Below, one piece after another: positions 46,330 to 55,925 of a stretch of DNA of 64,000 nucleotides (position 1 is its first letter; the number at the start of each line of letters is the position of its first letter). Origin of the DNA: Pseudomonas abieticivorans (GTDB lineage: Bacteria > Pseudomonadota > Gammaproteobacteria > Pseudomonadales > Pseudomonadaceae); the NCBI RefSeq assembly GCF_023509015.1, contig NZ_CP094975.1, positions 6,069,501-6,133,500 of the forward strand. The letters run 5' to 3'. The notes beneath the pieces were generated by a model. That model was not told the DNA's origin and ran no database searches. It saw only the letters and a program-made list of their open reading frames with translations. Position numbers and translations under genes: made by a program.

Positions 46330-47759
46330 CCCTAGAAGTGCTGCTCAAACGTGGCCTGTTGGTGATGGTCACCGCCGCCATTACCCTGCTGGCCTGGCGC
46401 GCCTACGACAGTGAAAAAGGCCCGCCGTTGGCCAGTTGGCACACCTTCGTGCCCGATGAAATGAGCGTGACGCAGCTGAACCGGGCCAACTGGGCCGGCT
46501 GGCTTGCGGCCGAAGCCAACGCCTTCGATCAAGTGCGCGAACACGTCAGCGCCGATTTGCCCGAGCACACCCCGCGCATCAACCGTTACCGCAGCGACAG
46601 CCCTGTGTACCCGGCGCACTTCACGCAGGACTGGAACCGCTCCTATGAGCTGTTTCCCGATGGACCGCCCAAAGGCGTGGTGGTGCTGTTGCACGGCCTC
46701 ACCGATTCGCCTTACAGCCTGCGACACATTGCCCAGCGCTACCGAGACTTGGGCTACCTGGCAGTGGGCCTGCGCCTGCCGGGGCATGGCACGGTGCCGG
46801 GGGCCCTGACTCGTGTGCAATGGCAGGACTGGCTGGCCGCCACCCGTCTGGCCGTGCGCGAAGCCCGCCTGCGTGTGCCGGCACCGGCGCCGCTGCACAT
46901 CGTCGGGTTTTCCACCGGCGGGGCGCTGGCCGTCAAGTACGCCCTGGACAGCCTGGCAGACCCAAGCCTGGCCCGCGCCGATCAACTGGTTTTGCTGTCC
47001 CCCATGATTGGCGTGGCCGGGTCTGCCCGCTTTGCCGGCATTGCCGGTTGGCCGGCCATTCTCCCCGCCTTTGCCAAGGCCGCCTGGCTGAGCCGGCTGC
47101 CGGAGTTCAACCCGTTCAAGTACAACTCCTTTCCCGTGAACGCTGCACGGCAATCCTGGTTGCTGACCGATGTGCTGCAACGTCAACTGTCGGCCAAGGG
47201 CGCCCGGGGCTTGCCACCGATCCTGGCTTTTCAGTCGTTGGCCGATTACACCGTGAGCACGCCTGCGGTCATCAATAACCTGTTCAATCGCCTGCCCGCC
47301 AACGGCAGCGAACTGGTGCTGTACGACCTCAACCGCGCCGACGACTACGAAGGCCTGCTGGATGAAGACGGGGCGCTGTCAATCGAGCACCTGCTGCCGG
47401 CTACACCGCGCAATTACCGCACGACGGTGATCAGCAACGCATCGACGCACGACTCAACCATGAACATCAAAGACACCCCGGCGCAGAGCACGCACGAGCT
47501 CACCCAGCCGCTGGGCCTGGCCTACCCCGCGGATATTTTTTCACTGTCGCACATCGCCTTGCCGTTCCCCGTCACCGACGGTTTGTATGGGCAACAGCCG
47601 AGCCCCGCCGAGCACTTCGGCGTGCACCTGGGCACCCTGGCAGCACGAGGCGAGCGCGGCGTGCTGGTAGTGCCGCTGGACGCCTTGATGCGCTTGACCG
47701 CCAACCCGTTTTACCCCTACCAACTGCACCGCATCGAAGCGCATCTGCCCACGCCCTGA
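46326..47759 (+). CDS. membrane-anchored alpha/beta hydrolase
   Basis: A 477-residue protein with an N-terminal membrane anchor (VLLKRGLLVMVTAAITLLAW) and an alpha/beta hydrolase domain: oxyanion segment VVVLLHGLTDSPYSLRH, nucleophile elbow GFSTGG and a His near the end (the likely one is in SLSHIALPF or PAEHFG). It resembles bacterial esterases/carboxylesterases; substrate unknown. The GTG at 46326 overlaps the upstream MFS stop by four bases, so the two are one operon and may work together. Confidence 0.78.
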   Translation: MTLEVLLKRGLLVMVTAAITLLAWRAYDSEKGPPLASWHTFVPDEMSVTQLNRANWAGWLAAEANAFDQVREHVSADLPEHTPRINRYRSDSPVYPAHFTQDWNRSYELFPDGPPKGVVVLLHGLTDSPYSLRHIAQRYRDLGYLAVGLRLPGHGTVPGALTRVQWQDWLAATRLAVREARLRVPAPAPLHIVGFSTGGALAVKYALDSLADPSLARADQLVLLSPMIGVAGSARFAGIAGWPAILPAFAKAAWLSRLPEFNPFKYNSFPVNAARQSWLLTDVLQRQLSAKGARGLPPILAFQSLADYTVSTPAVINNLFNRLPANGSELVLYDLNRADDYEGLLDEDGALSIEHLLPATPRNYRTTVISNASTHDSTMNIKDTPAQSTHELTQPLGLAYPADIFSLSHIALPFPVTDGLYGQQPSPAEHFGVHLGTLAARGERGVLVVPLDALMRLTANPFYPYQLHRIEAHLPTP

Positions 47760-47825
47760 CTTGTATCAATACGATTAGCGGCTACTTTCCTTAAAGTCGA
47801 TTGAGTTGATCAAAAGGAAGTTCGC

Positions 47826-49256
47826 ATGACCACGACAGCGGAGCAAAAACTTAGCCTGGGCGCCCTCACCGCCGTGGTGGTGGGCTCGATGATCGGTGGC
47901 GGGATCTTCTCGCTGCCGCAAAACGTCGCCAAAAGCGCCAGCCCCGGCGCGGCACTGATCGGCTGGGCCATCAGTGCGGTGGGCATGCTGATGCTGGCCT
48001 TCGTCTTCCAAAGCCTGGCCAACCGCAAGCCGCACCTCGATGCCGGGGTGTACGCCTATGCCAAGGCGGGGTTCGGTGACTACATCGGTTTCAACTCGGC
48101 CTGGGGTTACTGGCTGAGTTCCATGCTGGGCAATGTCAGTTACTTCGTGCTGATTTTCAGCGCCCTGGGCTACTTTTTTCCGGTGTTCGGCGAGGGCAAC
48201 ACCGTCACCGCCATCGCCTGCGCGTCGCTGCTGGTGTGGACCTTGCACGTTTTGATCCTGCGCGGCATCAAGCAGGCGGCCTTCATCAACCAACTGACCA
48301 CCGTGGCGAAGATCGTCCCGCTGGTGCTGTTCATTATCATCGCGGCCATGGCCTTCAGCCTGGACATTTTCACCGAAGACTTCTGGGGCACGCTGCACCC
48401 CGAGTTTGGCAGCGTGATGAGCCAGGTGCGCAACATGATGCTGATCACCGTTTGGGTGTTCATCGGCATTGAGGGCGCCAACCTCTATTCCAGCCGCGCA
48501 AGCAAGCGCAGCGACGTCGGCAAGGCCACAGTGCTGGGGTTTCTGGGCGTGCTGTTACTGCTGGTGATGGTCAATGTGTTGAGCATGGGCATCATGCGCC
48601 AGGCGCAACTGGCCGGCCTGCCCAACCCCTCGATGGCCTACGTGCTGGAAGAGGTGGTGGGCCATTGGGGCGCGGTATTGATCATCGCAGGCCTGATCGT
48701 GTCGCTGTTCGGGGCGCTGCTGGTGTGGGTACTGCTCAGCGCAGAAATCATGTACGCCGCGGCGCACGACCAGACCATGCCGCGCTTCTTGGCCAAGGAA
48801 AACGCCAAGGGCGTACCGGTCAACGCGCTGTGGCTGAGCAATGGCACCGTGCAGGTGTTCCTGATCATCACCCTGTTTGCGGCCAGCACCTACACGAGCC
48901 TGGTGTACCTGGCCGCCTCGATGTCGCTGCTGCCCTACCTGTTTTCAGCAGGCTACGCGGTGTTGCTGGCCGCGCGCGGGGAAAGCTACGAACAGCTGTG
49001 GGATCAGCGCCGCAAGGACCTGGTGATTGGCCTGCTGGCGCTGATCTACAGCGTGTGGCTGGTGTACGCCGGCGGCATGGTGCACCTGTTGCTCTCGGCG
49101 CTGCTGTACACGCCCGGCGTGGTGCTGTTCATCAAGGCGCGCAGGGAACAGGGTAAACACGTGTTCACCAGCGCCGAGAAGGTCGTGTTCGCCGTGCTGC
49201 TGGTGGCCACGATCGCCGCGGCCTATGGGTTGTATGCGGGGTATTTGCATCTATAA
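47826..49256 (+). CDS. APA family basic amino acid antiporter (ArcD-like)
   Basis: A 476-residue transporter with about 12-13 membrane segments and APC motifs: GSMIGGGIFSLPQN at residues 20-33, WVFIGIEGANLYSSRA in the middle, and FLAKENAKGVPVNALWLSN. This is the arginine/ornithine or polyamine antiporter group to which ArcD belongs. No arcABC genes follow here. AAGGAAG precedes the ATG. Separated by 66 bases from the upstream hydrolase. Confidence 0.88.
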   Translation: MTTTAEQKLSLGALTAVVVGSMIGGGIFSLPQNVAKSASPGAALIGWAISAVGMLMLAFVFQSLANRKPHLDAGVYAYAKAGFGDYIGFNSAWGYWLSSMLGNVSYFVLIFSALGYFFPVFGEGNTVTAIACASLLVWTLHVLILRGIKQAAFINQLTTVAKIVPLVLFIIIAAMAFSLDIFTEDFWGTLHPEFGSVMSQVRNMMLITVWVFIGIEGANLYSSRASKRSDVGKATVLGFLGVLLLLVMVNVLSMGIMRQAQLAGLPNPSMAYVLEEVVGHWGAVLIIAGLIVSLFGALLVWVLLSAEIMYAAAHDQTMPRFLAKENAKGVPVNALWLSNGTVQVFLIITLFAASTYTSLVYLAASMSLLPYLFSAGYAVLLAARGESYEQLWDQRRKDLVIGLLALIYSVWLVYAGGMVHLLLSALLYTPGVVLFIKARREQGKHVFTSAEKVVFAVLLVATIAAAYGLYAGYLHL

Positions 49257-49286
49257 CCTCGCACAACCGCACTGGCCAGGCCTGCC

Positions 49287-49511
49287 TTAGCCGCCGTCGG
49301 TGTCGATGTCGGCATCGGTCTCCTCGCCCGGCTTGGCACCGGTGGGCTTGGGCTTGAAATCCGGACTGTAGTCGTTGTCCTTGGCCGTTTGATCGGTTTT
49401 CGGGGATTCTACCGGCGGTGCGCCGTCCGCCGGCACCGGATCGATGGCCGGGTCGTTGCGCCCGCTGACCTGGCTCTGGTCGCCTTGTTGCTGCTTGGCT
49501 TCGTTGCTCAT
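49287..49511 (-). CDS. small hydrophilic hypothetical protein
   Basis: A 74-residue protein rich in Gln, Asp, Pro and Lys, with no hydrophobic segment, ending in GEETDADIDTDGG. Likely disordered. GAGGTGATC lies just before the ATG. It looks like the small acidic proteins annotated as hypothetical in pseudomonads; the function is unknown. Confidence 0.6.
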   Translation of the reverse strand: MSNEAKQQQGDQSQVSGRNDPAIDPVPADGAPPVESPKTDQTAKDNDYSPDFKPKPTGAKPGEETDADIDTDGG

Positions 49512-49711
49512 TGATCACCTCGCTTGAGCCCGGAAAATGGCGGGCCTGATAGTTGGAGGTCTTCCGGGGGGCAGGGTTCTATTTATTTAATTGCCTAACC
49601 GTGACCGACCAGGCGTTTCGATCAGCCTCTCACCGCCCGCGATCGCCGAACTTTGTCGCATCAAGCGCCTCGAATTAAGACAGAACAAAAAACTTTTTCG
49701 AGGAACCCATC

Positions 49712-50122
49712 ATGCGCCGCTCCTATCTGGCCTTTGCACTCTCGCTGCTGCTTGCCCCGCCCGCCTTCGCTGACAACGGCAGTGCTGCCGTCGGCGGTGG
49801 CGTGGGCGGTGTCCTGGGTAATGTCGTCGGTGGCCAGCTCGGTGGCAGCACCGGTGCAGCGGTGGGGGCCGGCGTCGGCGGTGCGGCGGGCGGCGCGGTG
49901 GGTGCCAAGAAGGGTAACCGCACCTCGGCTGCCGTCGGCGGCGGATTGGGCGCGGCCGGGGGCTCGGTGCTGGGCAATTCCCTGGGCGGCGCCACGGGCT
50001 CGGCCATTGGTGCCGGCGTGGGCGGTGCCGGTGGCGGCGCGGTGGGCAACAGTTTGTCCAACGGCGACAAACACAGTGGCGGCCACAACCGCCACCACAA
50101 CCGCAAGCAGCACCGCGATTGA
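49712..50122 (+). CDS. secreted glycine-zipper protein
   Basis: A 136-residue protein with a signal peptide (residues 1-20, ending PPAFA). The mature part is a chain of GxxxG repeats (GGGVGGVLGNVVGGQLGGS, GAGVGGAAGGAVGA, GAGVGGAGGGAVGN), in two halves of about 45 residues each, and a His-rich basic tail GGHNRHHNRKQHRD. Such glycine zippers insert into or span the outer membrane. The His tail could bind metal. No operon partner on this strand except the MFS gene 88 bases on. Confidence 0.8.
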   Translation: MRRSYLAFALSLLLAPPAFADNGSAAVGGGVGGVLGNVVGGQLGGSTGAAVGAGVGGAAGGAVGAKKGNRTSAAVGGGLGAAGGSVLGNSLGGATGSAIGAGVGGAGGGAVGNSLSNGDKHSGGHNRHHNRKQHRD

Positions 50123-50209
50123 TTGATGAAACCTGCCTGCCGGCCTTGCCCAACAAGGTTGGCATCAGGCACGCTCACACGCTTAACTTGGTGCAGGACG
50201 CCGTCGCCC

Positions 50210-51490
50210 TTGAGCCGTACATTTCGCTCCCTCAATAATTACAACTACAAGCTATGGGCCATTGGCGCGTTGGTGTCCAACATTGGTACCTGGATGCAGC
50301 GCACCGCCCAGGACTGGCTGGTGCTGACCGAACTCACCCACCGCAATGCCACCGCCGTGGGCATCGTGATGGCGTTGCAGTTCGGGCCCATGCTGTTGCT
50401 GCTGCCCCTTACCGGCATGGCTGCCGACCACCTGGACCGGCGCAAGCTGCTATTCGCCACCCAAGGCATCATGGCAACCCTGGCACTGGGCCTTGGCCTG
50501 ATCACGGCGCTGGGCCTGGCGCAGCTGTGGATCGTCTATGTGTTCGCCTTTTTGTTGGGCTGCACCACCGCGTTCGATGCGCCGGCGCGCCAGACCTTTG
50601 TCGCAGAATTGGTGGGCGATGAGGATCTTTCCAACGCCGTGGCGCTGAACTCCGCCTCGTTCAACGCCGCGCGCATGATCGGCCCGGCGGTGGCCGGCGT
50701 GTTGATCAGCGTGATGAGCAGCGGCGGCGTGTTCCTGATCAATGCCGCCACCTTCGCCGCAGTGATCGGCTCGCTGTGCTTGCTGCGCGTTCACGAACTG
50801 CACCGCCAGGTACGTGCCGTGCGCACACGGGCCAGTTTCGCCGAAGGGTTTCGCTACGTGTGGCTGCGCCCGGACCTTAAAGCCATCCTGACCATGCTGT
50901 TTCTGATTGGCACCTTTGGCCTGAACTTTCCAATTTTTATCTCGACCATGGCGGTAACGGTTTTCCATGCCGGCGCCAGTGAATACGGCTTGCTCACCTC
51001 GACCATGGCCGTGGGTTCGGTAATTGGGGCCCTGCTCTCGGCACGCCGCGCCAAGCCGCGCCTGGCGTTGCTATTGGTGGGGGCCAGCGTGTTCGGCGCC
51101 GGGCTGACGATCGCGGCGGGGGTACCCAATTATTGGCTGTTCGGCCTGTTGCTGGTGGTGATCGGAATCAGCGCGCAAACCTTCAACACCACCGCCAACG
51201 CCGTCGTGCAATTGAGCACAGAGCCTGCCATGCGCGGGCGGGTCATGGCCATCCTGCTGGCGATCGCCATGGGCGGCACGCCGCTGGGCGCGCCGATCGT
51301 CGGCTGGGTGGCCGATACCTTCGGCCCGCGCTGGGCCCTGGGCATCGGTGCGGCGGCAGGCTTCGCCGCCACGGCCGTGGGCCTGCGGTACCTGGTGAAG
51401 TACCGGCAGTTGAAGGTGTGGCGCGAGGGCTGGCGGCTTCGGTCCAGTATGGCCGAGCCGCCTGACGCCGTACTTACTGCCCGGCTTTGA
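50210..51490 (+). CDS. MFS exporter, DHA3/EntS type
   Basis: A protein of about 426 residues with 12 predicted helices; the first half holds LVSNIGTWMQRTAQDWLVL and GMAADHLDRRKLL, characteristic of the EntS-like drug/siderophore efflux group. The real start is uncertain: TTG at 50210 (LSRTFRSLNNYNYK) gives the usual N-terminus, whereas an upstream ATG at 50123 would prefix a Pro/Arg-rich stretch. Its 3' end overlaps the convergent potF-like gene by 17 bases. Confidence 0.8.
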   Translation: MSRTFRSLNNYNYKLWAIGALVSNIGTWMQRTAQDWLVLTELTHRNATAVGIVMALQFGPMLLLLPLTGMAADHLDRRKLLFATQGIMATLALGLGLITALGLAQLWIVYVFAFLLGCTTAFDAPARQTFVAELVGDEDLSNAVALNSASFNAARMIGPAVAGVLISVMSSGGVFLINAATFAAVIGSLCLLRVHELHRQVRAVRTRASFAEGFRYVWLRPDLKAILTMLFLIGTFGLNFPIFISTMAVTVFHAGASEYGLLTSTMAVGSVIGALLSARRAKPRLALLLVGASVFGAGLTIAAGVPNYWLFGLLLVVIGISAQTFNTTANAVVQLSTEPAMRGRVMAILLAIAMGGTPLGAPIVGWVADTFGPRWALGIGAAAGFAATAVGLRYLVKYRQLKVWREGWRLRSSMAEPPDAVLTARL

Positions 51491-52562
51491 GGCTGCTGAA
51501 GGCCCGCGTTAACGCGCGGTTGAACTCCTTGCCATTGTCGTTTTTGCTGAACAGCGTGGCGCGCACCGACGCGGGCGGGTAGGTGCCCGGGTCATTGCGA
51601 ATTCCCGGGTCCACCAGTGCGTCGGCAGCACTGATGGCGTTGGCATAGTGGATGGTGTCGGTGATCGGCGCGATCACGTCAGGGCGCATCAAAAAGTCCA
51701 TCAGCGCAAGGCCGGCCGCCGGGTGCGGGGCATCCTTGGGGATGACCATGGCGTCGAACCAGATCAGCGTGCCTTCCTTGGGAATGCGGTAGTGCAGGCT
51801 GAACGGCTTGCCGGCCTGCTGGGCCTGCCCCGCCGCGATGCCGACGTTGCCGTTCCAGGACATGGCCACGCAGGTGTCGCCGTTGGCCAGGTCGTTGATG
51901 TTGCGGTCATTGTCGAAATAGCGGATGTAGGGTCGGATTTTCATCAACTGCGCCTGGGCGATTTTCAAGTCCGCCAGGCTTTGCTTGTTGATATCCAGGC
52001 CCAGGTAACGCATCACCGCCGCGTACAGTTCGTTGGGGTCGTTGAGCAGGCTGACGCCGCAATCGGCGAATTTGGACACCACGGCCGGGTCGAACAGCAT
52101 CGCCCAGCTGTCCAGCGGCGCAGCCGGCAAGCGCTTGGTCACGGCCTCCTGCTGGTAGCCAACGCCGGTGGTGCCCCAGCCGTAGATCCCGGCATAACGA
52201 TTGCCTGGGTCGAACACCGCCATGTGCTGGCGGAACTCCTCGCCGATGCCGGCGAAATGCGGCAACGCGGCCTTGTCCAGCGGCTGGATGGCACCGGCCT
52301 CGATCGCGCGGCTCAGGTGCTGGCCGGCGCTGAGCACCAGGTCGTAGCCGCTGCGCCCGGTCAGCAACTTGGTTTCCATGGTTTCCAGGGAATCGAAGTG
52401 GTCCTCCACCACCCGGATGCCGGTCTCTGCCTCGAACCGCTTAAGGGTGTCGGGGGCCAGGTATTCGCCCCAGATATACAGGTTGACCGTGGGCGTGTCA
52501 GCCGCCGTTGCACTGGCGGCGACCCCCAGCAGCGCTGCGGCGAGCAGCGTGTGCGCCTTCAT
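51474..52562 (-). CDS. potF: polyamine ABC transporter substrate-binding protein (PotF/SpuD type)
   Basis: A 362-residue periplasmic binding protein with signal peptide (1-20). PotF motifs: VNLYIWGEYLAPDTLKRFEA near the N-terminus, SLETMETKLLTGRSGYDLVL, and YGWGTTGVGYQ. It binds putrescine or spermidine. The start overlaps the aguA stop by four bases (ATGA at 52559-52562), so uptake and agmatine breakdown are linked. No ABC permease or ATPase genes are here. Confidence 0.9.
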   Translation of the reverse strand: MKAHTLLAAALLGVAASATAADTPTVNLYIWGEYLAPDTLKRFEAETGIRVVEDHFDSLETMETKLLTGRSGYDLVLSAGQHLSRAIEAGAIQPLDKAALPHFAGIGEEFRQHMAVFDPGNRYAGIYGWGTTGVGYQQEAVTKRLPAAPLDSWAMLFDPAVVSKFADCGVSLLNDPNELYAAVMRYLGLDINKQSLADLKIAQAQLMKIRPYIRYFDNDRNINDLANGDTCVAMSWNGNVGIAAGQAQQAGKPFSLHYRIPKEGTLIWFDAMVIPKDAPHPAAGLALMDFLMRPDVIAPITDTIHYANAISAADALVDPGIRNDPGTYPPASVRATLFSKNDNGKEFNRALTRAFSSLKAGQ

Positions 52563-53671
52563 GCGCGCACCCCGCCGGCGTATTGCGGCATGGTGATGCA
52601 GGCGACGTTGCCGCCACCGAGCAAGATCTCGCGGGAGTTCTCGATACCGATGATGCGGTGCTGCGGGAACAATTCGGCCAAGGTGGCCTGCGCTGCCTGA
52701 TCGTGGCGCCCGCCGAACAGCGGCACCACGATGGCCGAGTTACCGGCGTAGTAGTTGATGTACGAGGCGCAGATCTGGGTGCCGGCTTCGCGCACGTGGG
52801 TGCCATCGATATGGTCAAGGCCTGCGGCCTCTTCGGCCGTCCACTCCAGCACATCGGGCTGGGCCAGCTTGTGCACGATCAGTTCGCGGCCACGGCTGTC
52901 GCGGGTGCTGCGCAAAATGTCATAGGCCTCCTGGTAGATCTCCCACTGCGGGTCGTCGCGGTTGTCGGTCCATTGCAGTACCACCTCGCCTGGCCGCACG
53001 AAGCAGGCCAGGTCGTCGACGTGGCCATCGGTTTCGTCGAACTTGCAGCCGCGCGGCAGCCAGATGATTTGCTCGGCACCCAGGTAGTCGGTGAGCCGGC
53101 GAGTCACTTCGTCCTTGCCCAGGTGGGCATTGCGGTTGCGGTTGAGCAGGCACTGCTCGGTGGTCAGGATGCTGCCCTGGCCATCGCTCTGGATACCGCC
53201 CAGCTCGGCAATCAAGGGCGCGCGGTAGCGATCCAAATGCTCGATTTCTAGAATCTTCTGGGCGATCTGGTCGTCCTTGTCCCAGGGGTAATAAAGGCCG
53301 CCGTCCAGGCCACCGTAGGCGTTGAACTGGAAGTCGACGCCGCGCACCTCGCCGGTGGCGTCATTGACCACGAAGCACGGGCCGCTGTCGCGAAACCAAG
53401 TGTCGTTGCAGGTCATTTCCACTACCCGCACGTGGTCGGGCAGCAGGTGGCGGGCGTTGGCGTATTGGGCGGCCGAGGCGCACACCGTGACCGGTTCGCT
53501 CTGGGCGATGGCGCTGACGATCTGCACCCACACCTGCTGCGCCGGCTTGCCGCCATTGCGCCACACGTCGGGGCGCTCCGGCCAGCCGAGCCAGCAACGG
53601 GTCTTGGTTTCGAATTCGCCGGGCAAGCGAAAACCGTCGGCCTTGGGGGTGGTGAGCAGTGAGCGGGTCAT
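52559..53671 (-). CDS. aguA: agmatine deiminase
   Basis: A 370-residue amidinotransferase-fold enzyme that hydrolyses agmatine to N-carbamoylputrescine and ammonia. The active site is visible: WFRDSGPCFVV (Arg-Asp), TDGHVDDLACF (His-Asp) and the nucleophile Cys in GGGNVACITMP near the C-terminus. aguB is not adjacent. Upstream on the same strand lies a LysR gene; downstream and overlapping is the polyamine-binding protein gene. Confidence 0.95.
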   Translation of the reverse strand: MTRSLLTTPKADGFRLPGEFETKTRCWLGWPERPDVWRNGGKPAQQVWVQIVSAIAQSEPVTVCASAAQYANARHLLPDHVRVVEMTCNDTWFRDSGPCFVVNDATGEVRGVDFQFNAYGGLDGGLYYPWDKDDQIAQKILEIEHLDRYRAPLIAELGGIQSDGQGSILTTEQCLLNRNRNAHLGKDEVTRRLTDYLGAEQIIWLPRGCKFDETDGHVDDLACFVRPGEVVLQWTDNRDDPQWEIYQEAYDILRSTRDSRGRELIVHKLAQPDVLEWTAEEAAGLDHIDGTHVREAGTQICASYINYYAGNSAIVVPLFGGRHDQAAQATLAELFPQHRIIGIENSREILLGGGNVACITMPQYAGGVRA

Positions 53672-53763
53672 GGCAACGCCTCATGGGGTGGGATGACCGG
53701 CAAACTATCACCGCCCACGCGGCGCCTTCCAACGAGCATTTCTAAGGGATAGGTGAGTTAAAT

Positions 53764-54651
53764 TCAGGCAAGCTGCAATTGCCCTTCCAGCCAGTGCAGG
53801 AACGCTGCCACGGCGGGCCGCTCCAGGCGCAGGCGCTCACCCACGATAGCGTACTGGCCCAACGCCGTGATGCTGGCGGTGAAGGGGCGTACCAGCCGGC
53901 CGTTGGCCAGGTCTTCGGTGGCGGTCAGGTTGTCGCCCATTGCCACGCCCTGCCCTTGCGCCGCCGCTTCCAGGGCCAGGCCGGCGTGGGCGAAATACAG
54001 GTGGCGGCTGGCTTGCAAGTGGCCAGCATGGGCGCCCAGCCAACTGGCCCAGGTGGTGCCGTCCTGGTCATCGTGAAGCAGGCCGTGGCCGGCCAGGTCC
54101 GCAGGCGCATGCAACGTGCCCTGGTTGAACAGCGCTGGGCTGCACACCGGAAAGAACACCAGCACCGGCAGCGGTTTGACCCAATAGGCACTGCCATCTT
54201 CGGGGCCGGCACCGTAGGTGATCGCCAGGTCGATGTCTTCACCCGGTACACGGGCGTCGATGGGTTGTTCGTGCAGGTGCAAGGTGATGTGCGGGCATTG
54301 GCTGGTGAAGTCGGCCAGCCGGCGCACCAGCCACTTTTGCGCAAGCTCGGCGGTGACCGCGATGCGCAGCACTGCTTGGGAAGCCGGGTCGCGCAGTTCG
54401 TCGCACGCGTCCCCCACCAGCTCGAAGGCCTGTTGCAGGCGCTGCAACAAGCGCAGCGCCGCAGGTGTAGGGCGAACCTGGCGGCCTTCGCGCACGAAAA
54501 GCTCGGTGCCCAGTTCGCCTTCCAACTGACGGATCTGGTGGCTGACGGCGCTGTCGGTGACGCACAACTCGGCCGCCGCGCGGCCGAAATGCGCATGGCG
54601 GGCGGCGCACTCGAAAGTGCGCAAGGCGGTCAGGGATGGGAGGCGGCGCAT
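53764..54651 (-). CDS. LysR family regulator (GcvA type)
   Basis: A 295-residue LTTR with an N-terminal HTH (LPSLTALRTFECAARHAHFG, ELCVTDSAVSHQIRQLE) of the GcvA group and a substrate-binding domain. It is upstream of aguA on the same strand with a 92-base gap, so it may regulate agmatine genes. It is 39 bases from the 3' end of the cytochrome c gene, which shares its strand. The ATG at 54651 (MRRLPSL) is used; an adjacent upstream ATG is possible. Confidence 0.88.
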   Translation of the reverse strand: MRRLPSLTALRTFECAARHAHFGRAAAELCVTDSAVSHQIRQLEGELGTELFVREGRQVRPTPAALRLLQRLQQAFELVGDACDELRDPASQAVLRIAVTAELAQKWLVRRLADFTSQCPHITLHLHEQPIDARVPGEDIDLAITYGAGPEDGSAYWVKPLPVLVFFPVCSPALFNQGTLHAPADLAGHGLLHDDQDGTTWASWLGAHAGHLQASRHLYFAHAGLALEAAAQGQGVAMGDNLTATEDLANGRLVRPFTASITALGQYAIVGERLRLERPAVAAFLHWLEGQLQLA

Positions 54652-54690
54652 CAAGTCAATCCATCAACACAGCGTTATGCCCAAGAGGGC

Positions 54691-55914
54691 TCAATGCAAG
54701 TTCAGCGCCCGACTTTCAGCCACATTCTGCGGCGTCAGTCTCCCGTCACTCTGCCCGAACCGGCGCAATACAAACGTACCCACCGCAGCCAACTCCTTGT
54801 CGCTATAGCCCTTGCCGAAGTCCGGCATGCGCTGGTCGGGCCCGGCGGCGCCGTTCAGGTGGCCGCCGAGCAGCACGCCCAGCAGGTTGGTGCCGGCCGG
54901 GTCGTTCACCGTCTTCAAGCCCAGCAACGTGGCCACTGGCGTCTGGTTGCCGGTGCCGTCCAGGCGGTGGCACGCCGCACACGAATCGGCAAACAGCTTG
55001 CGCCCCAACGCATCGCCCGGCTCTGCCGCCACTTGGCTGACCTCCGGTGTGGGCCGTGGAACGCCTTCGGCCCGTGCCGGTGTACTTTTCAGGTACACGG
55101 CGATGGCTTGCAAATCGCCGGGCTCCAGGTAGCGCAGGCTGTGTTCGACCGCATCGGCCATCGGCCCACCGGCCATGCCGTAGCCCGGCGCATAGCCCTT
55201 GGACAAGTAGCTGACCAGTGCCTCGTTGGGCCAGGCGCCGATGCCGTATTGCGTGTCGGAGCTGATGTTATAGGCGCGCCAGTTACCCAACAAGCTGCCC
55301 GCCAGCGAGCGGCTGCTGCTGACGGCCTGGGCGATGTTGCGAGGGGTGTGGCATTCGCCGCAGTGCCCCGGCCCTTCCACCAGGTAGGCGCCGCGGTTCC
55401 ATTCGGCCGATTGTTTGGGGTCGGCCTCAAAGCGCTTGTCACCCAGGAACGCCGCGTTCCAGAAGAACATGCCCCAACGCTGGTTGAACGGGAACGAAAT
55501 GGCATTTTCCGTGGGCGGCTGGTTCACGGGTGCCAAACTGAACAGGTACGCCTTGATCGCCAGGATGTCTTCGCGGGGCATCAGCGTGTACGAGGTGTAG
55601 GGGAAAGCCGGGTAGTAATGCTTGCCGTCCTTGCCCACGCCTTTTTGCAGGGCACTGACAAACTCGTCATCGGTCCAATCGCCGATTCCGGTGGCCTTGT
55701 CGGGGGTGATGTTGGGCGAATACAAGGTGCCGAACGGCAGCTTGAACGCCAGCCCGCCGGCCAGTTCCTTGCCACCGGCCACGGTGTGGCAGGCCACGCA
55801 GTCGGCGGCGCGGGTCAGGTATTGGCCTTTTTGGATCAGGCCTGCGTCATCGGCCTGGGCGTGCAGGCATGCACTGGCCAACGCCAGCACCGCGGCGGTA
55901 TGGATAGCTTTCAT
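54691..55914 (-). CDS. triheme cytochrome c subunit of a molybdenum hydroxylase
   Basis: A 407-residue periplasmic protein with signal peptide (ending ACLHAQA) and three heme motifs: CVACH (about residue 40), CGECH (about 185) and CAACH (about 315), each followed by Met ligands such as YTLMP. It passes electrons from the Mo-Fe/S hydroxylase to the respiratory chain. The gene begins 12 bases after the Mo-subunit stop. In P. putida NicB an equivalent cytochrome domain is fused to the large subunit; here it is a separate gene. Confidence 0.88.
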   Translation of the reverse strand: MKAIHTAAVLALASACLHAQADDAGLIQKGQYLTRAADCVACHTVAGGKELAGGLAFKLPFGTLYSPNITPDKATGIGDWTDDEFVSALQKGVGKDGKHYYPAFPYTSYTLMPREDILAIKAYLFSLAPVNQPPTENAISFPFNQRWGMFFWNAAFLGDKRFEADPKQSAEWNRGAYLVEGPGHCGECHTPRNIAQAVSSSRSLAGSLLGNWRAYNISSDTQYGIGAWPNEALVSYLSKGYAPGYGMAGGPMADAVEHSLRYLEPGDLQAIAVYLKSTPARAEGVPRPTPEVSQVAAEPGDALGRKLFADSCAACHRLDGTGNQTPVATLLGLKTVNDPAGTNLLGVLLGGHLNGAAGPDQRMPDFGKGYSDKELAAVGTFVLRRFGQSDGRLTPQNVAESRALNLH

Positions 55915-55925
55915 GGCAGCGCTCC

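Noticed and set aside
49661..50126. Alternative frames over the glycine-zipper gene
   Set aside because: The forward frame at 49712 has a signal peptide and regular GxxxG repeats; the others are shadow frames.
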